Source of the DNA: Brassica napus | Lineage: Eukaryota; Streptophyta; Magnoliopsida; Brassicales; Brassicaceae | Assembly: GCF_020379485.1 (NCBI RefSeq) | Contig: NW_026014670.1 | Coordinates: forward strand, 1-64,000 | Direction of reading: 5' to 3' | DNA length: 64,000 bases | Shown: piece by piece, positions 57,011-64,000 of the stretch | Numbering within the stretch: position 1 is the first letter of the stretch | Layout: each line of letters begins with the position of its first letter | Position numbers and translations under genes: made by a program | The notes under the pieces: model-generated | The model's input: the letters and a program-made list of their open reading frames with translations, nothing else | Told to the model about the DNA's origin: nothing | The model's database searches: none

Positions 57011-59320
57011 TTGATAGATATCATTGAGGAATTAAAACTGAGAAATGAATCACCTAGAACTCATCTAGCTAGAGGCATAAAACCATTGATTGTTGACTCT
57101 GGTGCATCTCATCACATGATCAGTGATGATAGCTTGATTAAAAACATAGAACCTGCTCATGGACATGTAATGATTGCAAATGGAGATAGAATTCCCATTA
57201 AAGGTGTAGGAGACTTAAAGCTATTTGATAAGAACTCTAAAGCATTTTACATGCCTGATTTCACTTCTAATCTCTTATCTGTTAAAAGATGTACCAATGA
57301 TCTACAATGCAATGTTATCTTTAGTCCTAACAATGTGACATTTCAGGATATTGAGAGCAATAAGTTGATTGGACAAGGAGTAACCAAGGGAGATCTTTAT
57401 GTACTTGAAGATATTAATCCCATTTCTAGTTGTTTGCTGAGTTCTGTTTTAAGTAAAGGTGCATTATGGCATTCTAGGCTAGGACATCCACATGTTAGAG
57501 CCTTAAGCTTAATGTTACCAGGTGTCATGTTTAAAAATAATGATTGTGAGGCTTGTATTTTGGGAAAACATTGTAAGACTGTGTTTAAAAGATCTACTAC
57601 TATCTATGATAAGTGTTTTGATCTTGTTCACTCTGATGTATGGACTGCTCCCTGCTTATCTAGAGATAATTACAAGTACTTTGTCACATTTATAGATGAA
57701 AAATCTAAGTACACCTGGATAACACTCATTAAAACAAAGGATAGGGTTCTTGATGCATTTAAAAACTTCCAAGCTTATATATCTAACCAGTATAATGCCA
57801 AGATTAAGATTTTCAGGTCTGATAATGGTGGAGAATATACTGGTAATGCTTTCAAGAGTCATCTAGCTCACCATGGGATTCTACATCAGACAAGTTGTCC
57901 ATACACTCCTCAACAGAATGGTGTAGCCGAGAGAAAGAATAGACACCTAATGGAGGTGGCAAGGTCTATGATGTTTCACACAAGTGTGCCTAAAAGATTC
58001 TGGAGTGATGCTGTGATCTCGGCTTGTTATCTGATCAATAGGATACCAACCAAGATCTTGGAGGATCAGGCACCTTATGAAGTTCTAAACAGAAACAAAC
58101 CTGTGCTGGATCACTTAAGAGTCTTTGGATGTGTGTGCTTTGTACTCGTACCCAGGGAGCTAAGGAATAAGCTAGAAGCAAAGAGCACAAGAGCCATGTT
58201 CATTGGCTACTCAACATCACAAAAGGGATATAAATGCTATGATTCAGAAGCCAGGAGAGTTCTTGTGTCTAGAGATGTTAAGTTCTTGGAGGATAAGAGC
58301 TTTTATGGAGATAGAAAGTGGGAAGATCTTGAAGATTTGTCTCAACCATCTGATAGAGCTACAAGTCTTAGGCGTGTACTAGAAGGACTTGGAATCAACA
58401 TGTCCCAGGATCAGCAACCACCAAGGAGAATGAAGCTGAAGAACCATCACACCATGATCATGAAGGGGGAAATGAGACTGAGCCTGAAGATCATGAAGAT
58501 CAAGACTCAGATAGTCATGGTCAAGGTGTGATACAAAGCGAGGAAGAAGTCATTCAAGAAGTGGAACCAGATGAAGTAGAAGGGGAAGCAGTTCAGCCTA
58601 CGGTGGTGGAGGTGGAACCAGTTCCATTAAGGAGAAGCACACGGTTGAAGAAGGATGTTTCCAACTGGGTAAACACGAGAGTATACTACAATGCTCAGGC
58701 TGTGAAGCATCCCTCTCAGGCTGTGTGTTCTTTTGCTAGTTACCCAAAGGAACATTGCGCTTTCATTACAAGCTTAGATGGAAGTAGTGTACCAAGATCA
58801 TATGAAGAAGCAATGCTACATGAAGATTGGAAAGAATCAGTGGGTGATGAAGCTAATGCTATGATAAAGAATGATACTTGGTTTGAAAGTGAGTTGCCAA
58901 AGGGAAGAAGGCTGTAACAAGCAAGTGGATATTCACTATCAAGTATCTACCTGATGGAACCATTGAGAGGAAGAAGACAAGATTGGTGGCTAGAGGATAC
59001 ACTCAAACATATGGGGAAGACTACATTGATACCTTTGCTCCTGTTGCCAAGCTACATACTATAAGGATTGTATTGTCTCTTGCTGTGAACCTTGAGTGGG
59101 AGCTTTGGCAGATGGATGTGAAGAATGCCTTTCTTCAAGGAGAGCTAGAGGATGAAGTATATATGCATACACCACCAGGCCTAGAGCATCTTGTGAAACC
59201 TGGAAATGTATTGAGACTCAAGAAGGCTATCTATGGATTGAAGCAATCTCCTAGAGCATGGTACAACAAATTGAGCACTACCTTAAACGGACGGGGGTTC
59301 AAGAAGTCTGAACTAGATTA
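57011..59320 (+). pseudogene. pol: pol of element D (PR, IN, partial RT)
   Basis: 57011-58531 contains protease IVDSGASHHMI, WHSRLGHPH, integrase HSDVW, RSDNGGEY and QQNGVAERKN, and then breaks in the acidic linker. 58528-58917 covers the linker end and the VNTRVYYNAQAV segment. A one-base loss in the PKGRRL stretch near 58910 produces a stop; 58983-59320 resumes in RT (LVARGYTQTYGEDY to GFKKSELD). The YVDD core and RNase H are missing because the sequence is cut at 59320. Group I residues throughout. Confidence 0.92.
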
Positions 59321-59841
59321 ATAGATTTAGTGATTTAAAGAGTGATTAAGTTTAATCTGAGAATTAAAGAGATTGGAGATTAGGAACAAGAGAGAGAGAG
59401 ACTCAAAACTCCATTAGCTTCATTAATGAGAGAGTTTACAACATATATAGATTAGAGATACATATTTTCGTCCAAGTTCAGTCTAGTTAGGATAAGAAGC
59501 ATGTGTAGTCAAAGATGCCTTATTCAAACCAACCAATAAGGTTCCTCACATGCTTGGGTATCTTGCTTTAGCTTTCCAGCTGGTGCCAGCCTGTCTAAAG
59601 CTCTCTTCCCTTGACCAGACCTTATCCAAACTCCTCCTTGCTTATCCAGACTCCTCCTGTCGTGTTACACTCTCCAAATGGATGCAGGGTAACTTCCCAA
59701 GTCTTTTAACTTAGTTACCACAGTAACAATAAAGTTACTGTGGTAAATCTCCAAAGTTACTACCTGCTCCAAATTCCTTCCTCTATCCATGTATCAACTC
59801 TTCATCTCCTCATCTCAACACTTTATTCTCTTATCTCAACA
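59321..59841 (-). repeat. 3' LTR of element M
   Basis: Same type as the 3' LTR of element 1. On the minus strand it starts TGTTGAGATAAGAG with a short internal repeat of the TGTTGAGATGAGG start. It contains a CCACAGTAAC/GTTACTGTGG inverted repeat at about 59717-59750. Ends at the D junction. Confidence 0.88.
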
Positions 59842-59970
59842 CTCCCCCTCAAGCTTGACCATGTGAAACAAGTCAAGCTTGGAAGAACCATGAGATCTCC
59901 CTCATTAAAACCTCATTAAGGAAAACCCATTGGGACAAAACCTTAATGAGAAAGAGTAGAGATCACATGA
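59842..59970 (-). other. Conserved 3' module and PPT of element M
   Basis: PPT complement CTCCCCCTC at 59842-59850, then the CAAGCTTGAC/GTCAAGCTTG pair, the CCTCATTAAGG/CCTTAATGAG arms and a CCCATTGGG core. Confidence 0.8.
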
Positions 59971-59987
59971 TCAGGAGAGTGTATAGA

Positions 59988-62444
59988 CTAGTCCTTAGGC
60001 GAGAGATCAATGAGTCCTAACCTGATGTGTATGGACTCCATTGTCTTTTGCCTTGCTGCCTTTGTGAACACATCTGCTAACTGATCCTCACTCCGAGTAT
60101 AACAAGGTAGAATCACTCCAAGAATCATCATCTGCCTCACCTTGTGACAATCAAACTCAATGTGCTTTGTTCTCTCATGGAACACAGAATTAGATGCAAT
60201 GTGGATAGCTGCTTGATTATCACAATGCATTGTCATTGGCGTTGCTTGAATAATCTCTAGATGCTTCAAAATCCCTTTTATCCACACTAGCTCATTTGTA
60301 AGCTTCAGCATTGCTCTATACTCGGCCTCAACACTGGAGCAAGACACTACCTTCTGTTTCTTACTCTTCCAAGTGACTAAGTTACCACCAATGAATGTAC
60401 AATAGCCTGTGGTTGATCTTCTGTCTGCTCGGTCTCCAGCCCAATCTGCATCACAGTAGCCTACAACCTCAGTACTCTTGTTACATCCCATCCATACTCC
60501 AAGACCAGTAGTTCCATCAGATACATCAAGATCCTTTCCACCATCCGCCAATGGTGCTCCTTAGGAACTTGCATGTGTTGACTGACTTGATTCACCGCAA
60601 AACACACATCAGGTCTAGTAATGGTAAGATAAATCAACTTCCCCACCAGCTTCCTATATAGCTTAGGATCATGGAACGGCTTGCTATCCTCAATCTCCCC
60701 CTCACGTGGAACCTTGTAACCATCCTCCATTGGCATCTTGGCTGTCTTTCCTCCATAGGCATCTGCTCCCTTCAAGAGATCAATCACATACTTCCTTTGG
60801 GACATAAACAATCCTTCCTTTGATCTGCATATCTCAATCCCAAGAAAATACTTCATTTCCCCCAAGTCTTTAATTTCAAAGCTTGCCTTGAGATACTCCT
60901 TTGTAGCCTTAATACCTTCCTTATCACTGCCTGTGTGATGATGATATCATCCACATACACAAGCAACACCACAATACCAGATGAGGTGGTTAGGGTAAAG
61001 AGAGTGTGATCCAATTCTGACTTTCTGAACCCTCTCCCATTCAGTGTAGTACTCAACTTGTTGTACCATGCCCTTGGAGACTGCTTGAGACCATAGATAG
61101 CTTTCCTCAACCTCAACACATTACCCTTCTTTACTAGATGTTCAAGACCTGGTGGTGGATGCATGTATACTTCATCTTCTAACTCTCCTTGAAGGAATGC
61201 ATTCTTCACATCCATTTGCCACAAATCCCACTCAAGATTCACAGCTAAAGATAATACAATCCTGATAGTATGAAGTTTAGCCACAGGAGCAAAGGTCTCA
61301 ACATAGTCCTCACCATATGTCTGAGTAAATCCTCTTGCCACCAACCTAGACTTGCGCCTCTCTATTCTTCCATCAGGATGAAACTTGATTGTGAACACCC
61401 ATTTACTAGTCACTGCCTTCTTCCCTTTAGGCAGCTCACTCTCATACCATGTTTCATTCTTAATCATGGCTCCGGACTCATCAGCAACTGAATCTCTCCA
61501 CTCCTTTAAAGCCATAGCTTCTTCATATGTCCTTGGAATATAGCTCTCATCCAAGCTTACTGTGAAGGCTGTATGCTCGTCTGGAAACTCTGCAAAGGAA
61601 CACATGGCTTGAGAAGGATGCTCCACAGCCTGGGCATTGTAGTACACTCTCGTGTTTACCCAGTTGGAAGCATCTCTCTTCACCCTTGTCCTCCTCCTTA
61701 GCTCCTGAACTTGTTCTTCTTGTGGCTCTTGCCCATCTTCACTTGATTGAGCACCACTCTCATTTGAACCATTAGGATCTCCTTCCCACTCTCCACTCTC
61801 ATCTGAGCCAGTAGACTCTCTTTGCCCATCTCCACTAGACTGAGCACCAGTCTCTACTTCCTGTGTCACCTCTTGATTATGCTGGCCTGAATCTTCTTGA
61901 TTTTGCACTTGCTCATGAGATTCAGTTCCATTCCCCCTCTCATGATCAAGAGGAGTTGCTCTTTCAGCTTCACTAGTCGAATTGGAAGACTCTCTTCTTC
62001 CAGATTCCTGATCCTGGGATAACCCTATCCCTAGCTTCTCCAACATCACCCTCAGTGTTGTTGCTCTATCAGATGGAGCTTGAGACAAATCCTTCAGATT
62101 TTCCCACTCCTTTTCTTCATAATACCCTTTTGATTCAATAAACTTCACTTCTCTAGATACCATCACTCTCCTTGCTTCAGGATCATAGCACTTGTATCCC
62201 TTCTGAGTGATAGAGTATCCAATGAACATAGCCTTAGTACTCTTTGCCTCCAGCTTGTTTCTCTGTTCTCCTGGGGTCATGACATAGCATACACATCCAA
62301 ATACTCGTAGGTGATCAATAAATGGCTTGCTCTTATTCAGCACCTCAAATGGAGACAGATTCTTCAGTATCTTGGTTGGGACTCGGTTGATGAGATAGCA
62401 AGCAGTCTGTACAGCATCTCCCCAAAAACGTTTTGGGACATTTG
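59988..62444 (-). pseudogene. pol: pol of element M (IN C-terminus, linker, RT, RNase H), mosaic
   Basis: The frame ending at 60853 covers the integrase C-terminus (CYLINRVPTKIL, FGCVCYVMTPGEQ), the linker and the RT N-terminal half, with YVDD at 60946-60957. A 2-bp insertion in the ATCATCACACAGG stretch shifts it to 60865-60461. A one-base deletion near 60514 (LMYLMELL instead of LMYLNGTT) shifts it to 60551-59988, which holds RNase H GYCDADWAG and HCDNQAAI. The integrase/linker half closely matches element A (KLGIGLSQDQE, DHERGNGTES). From the VNTRVYYNAQAV segment onward it is nearly identical to element 1 (FPDEHTAFTVSLDESYIPRT). Confidence 0.93.
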
Positions 62445-63026
62445 AAAGATTAAGAGAATGAAATGATTTAGAGAAGATTAAGGAACAGAATGAGAGATTA
62501 TGAAGAGATTAGACTAGAATCATGATTAAGAGAGTATGAACTTAGAGAGATAAACTCAGAACTGTATGTTTTATTATTAATGACAAGAGTTACAATATAT
62601 AGTGTGAGATCATAAGGGTTTTCGAAATCAAAGAGCTAAGCTAAGCATGTGAAGTCAACAAGGAGAGGATAAGCTTTCTTTAGACCGGCCAATCAGCTTC
62701 TCCACATGCTTGGAGTATCTGGCATCTTGGACCAAGATGCTCTTGCCTTTCCAGCTGTGCCAGCCTGTCAAGCCGCGCCTCTTCTTATCCTCCAACGGTC
62801 TGATCCATCAGCCAAAGCCTCTCCTTTCCACATGAGTTACTCGGGTAACTTCTTGTGACCGTGTGGTCGAGGTTTCACTTATCTGAATGTGTACGGACCG
62901 TACGGCCTTGTACGGCCTTGTACGGTCAGGCCATTGTGAACCTCTCCCATCACACCAATGCTTAACATACTCCCTTCAGTCTTAACCCCCTTTGTGCTTC
63001 ACATCTTTATACTTAACTCTTCAACA
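62445..63026 (-). repeat. D-type LTR, minus strand
   Basis: The minus strand starts TGTTGAAGAGTTAAG. It carries CCGTAC motifs and a TATATTG near 62595, and ends against pol with no primer site. It is flanked by pol on one side and inverted satellite on the other, without a target duplication. It is either the 5' LTR of element M after an internal deletion or a separate LTR. Confidence 0.82.
62890..62926. promoter_or_regulatory. GTACGG cluster in minus-strand D LTR
   Basis: Four GTACGG/CCGTAC units in 37 bp, same position class as in the other D-type LTRs. Confidence 0.45.
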
Positions 63027-63882
63027 ATAGGAGTTGGCATGAAGAAGTTATCCCACTTTCAAATCAGGTGATTCCAGTTTCCCAGTTTGGGAATAGCACA
63101 GCTTCTTCGTTGTTCTAATCAAACCAGGATGAATCACTTTGTAAGAAGCTTGATTTGGATACATAAAGTGGTGGAGAATCACCAGGAAGTTGAATAAATC
63201 TCATAGGAGTTGGCATGAAGAAGTTATCCGACTTTCAAATCAGGTGATTCCAGTTTCCAAGTTTGGGAATAGCACAGCTTCTTCGTCGTTCTAATCAAAA
63301 CAGGATGAATCACTTTGTAAGAAGATTGATTTGGATACATAAAGAGGTGGAGAATCACCAGGAAGTTGAATAAATCTCATAGGAGTTGGGATGAAGAAGT
63401 TATCCCACTTTCAAATAACGTGATTCCAGTTTCTCAGTTTGGGAATAGCACTGCTTGTTCGTCGTTCCAATCAAACCAGGATGAATCACTTTGTAAGAAG
63501 CTTGATCTAGATAGATAAAGTGGTGGAGAATCACCAGGAAGTTGAATAAATCTCATAGGAGTTGGCACGAAGAAGTTATCCCACTTTCAAATCAGGTGAT
63601 TCCAGCTTTCAAGTTTGGGAATAGCACAGCTTCTTCGTCGTTCCAATCAAACCAGGATGAATCACTTTGTGAGAAGCTTGATTTGGATACATAAAGTGGT
63701 GGAGAATCACCAGGAAGTTTAATAAACCCATAGGAGTTGGCAAGAAGAAGTTATCCCACTTTCAAATCAGGTGATTCCAGCTTCCCAGTTTGGGAATAGC
63801 ACAACTTCTTCATCGTTCCAATCAAACCAGGATGAATCACTTTGTGAAAAGCTTGATTTGGATACAAAAAGTGGTGGAGAAT
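63027..63882 (-). repeat. Inverted satellite block
   Basis: About five 176-bp monomers in reverse orientation (AAGCTTGATTTGGATAC reads on plus). All other satellite in the window is in the opposite orientation. Diverged subtype, with some GTTTAATAAACCC variants as in the right block. Confidence 0.95.
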
Positions 63883-64000
63883 TGTTGATCAGAGTTAAGT
63901 ATATGAGAAGAGGAGCTAAGGGAGTTAAGGCATTAGAGGAAGAGATGAAGTATGGAAGAAGAGATGAGTTTGGGTTGAGTGATCCGTACAAGGCCGTACA
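63883..64000 (+). repeat. Start of another D-type LTR, cut by the window end
   Basis: TGTTGATCAGAGTTAAGTATATGAG interrupts a satellite monomer after GGAGAAT. It resembles the first bases of the minus-strand D LTR and reaches a CCGTACAAGGCCGTACA cluster at 63982-64000. It probably opens a further copia insertion; AGAAT would be the expected left target duplication. Confidence 0.8.

Larger units (their letters stand above)
55293..59320 (+). mobile_element. Element D: 5' part of a group I copia retrotransposon
   Basis: 5' LTR (start truncated), primer site, gag and pol up to the middle of RT. It ends abruptly at 59320 where a minus-strand LTR begins. At least four frame breaks occur in gag-pol. 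It provides the intact zinc-knuckle comparison for element 1. Confidence 0.92.
59321..62444 (-). mobile_element. Element M: minus-strand copia fragment with mosaic pol
   Basis: Read on the minus strand: integrase C-terminal part, linker, RT, RNase H, 3' module, PPT and 3' LTR. The 3' LTR faces the truncated end of element D. At the high-coordinate end the homology to pol stops within the integrase region (about 62444) and a D-type LTR follows, so primer site, gag, protease and most of integrase are missing. Confidence 0.9.

Noticed and set aside
59988..62444. Intact minus-strand pol gene
   Set aside because: Two frameshifts (near 60935 and 60514) and loss of protease and most of integrase make it a pseudogene.

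Overview
The window is repeat-only plant DNA with no ordinary host gene, tRNA or rRNA that I can support. It is made of a 176-bp tandem satellite (one HindIII site, AAGCTT, per monomer) invaded by Ty1/copia LTR retrotransposons. From memory, the monomer resembles the CentBr centromeric satellite family of Brassica. With the all-copia, nested-insertion setting this suggests a centromere or pericentromere of a Brassica-like crucifer. The species call is inference; the satellite and copia calls are read directly from the sequence.

Layout: 1-12245 satellite (+). 12246-22143 a tandem array of non-autonomous LTR elements on the minus strand, period 3024 bp (1000-bp LTR plus 2024-bp internal region). 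22143-23398 a copia pol fragment (+). 23441-29207 element 1, a nearly complete copia with mismatched LTR types and one in-frame stop between gag and pol. 29208-29773 satellite (+). 29774-47186 element A, inserted in satellite with target duplication CTTAC. Element A is split by element B (34349-40693, non-autonomous, target duplication ATGCT, inside the RNase H domain) and by element C (41759-47153, young, complete pol, target duplication GTTTG, inside A's 3' LTR). 47187-55292 satellite (+), more diverged and with higher-order repeats. 55293-59320 element D, truncated and frameshifted. 59321-62444 element M, a minus-strand pol mosaic. 62445-63026 a minus-strand D-type LTR. 63027-63882 satellite in inverted orientation. 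63883-64000 the start of another D-type LTR.

The elements fall into two coding groups. Group I (element 1, D, the 22-kb fragment, and the RT half of M) has a Gag with a CCHC zinc knuckle where gag is present. Group II (A, C, and the integrase half of M) has a different Gag without a visible knuckle in A and C. All share the methionine-initiator-type primer site TGGTATCAGAGCC where it is preserved. Every preserved 3' end, including those of the non-autonomous B and B' elements, shares a hairpin-like module next to the polypurine tract GAGGGGGAG. The non-autonomous elements presumably use proteins supplied by autonomous relatives. The most interesting points are the shared 3' module, the single translational barrier between gag and pol in three elements, the mosaic element with its crossover in a ~60-nt block conserved between groups, clustered CCGTAC motifs in unlike LTRs, and the satellite higher-order structure and inversion.
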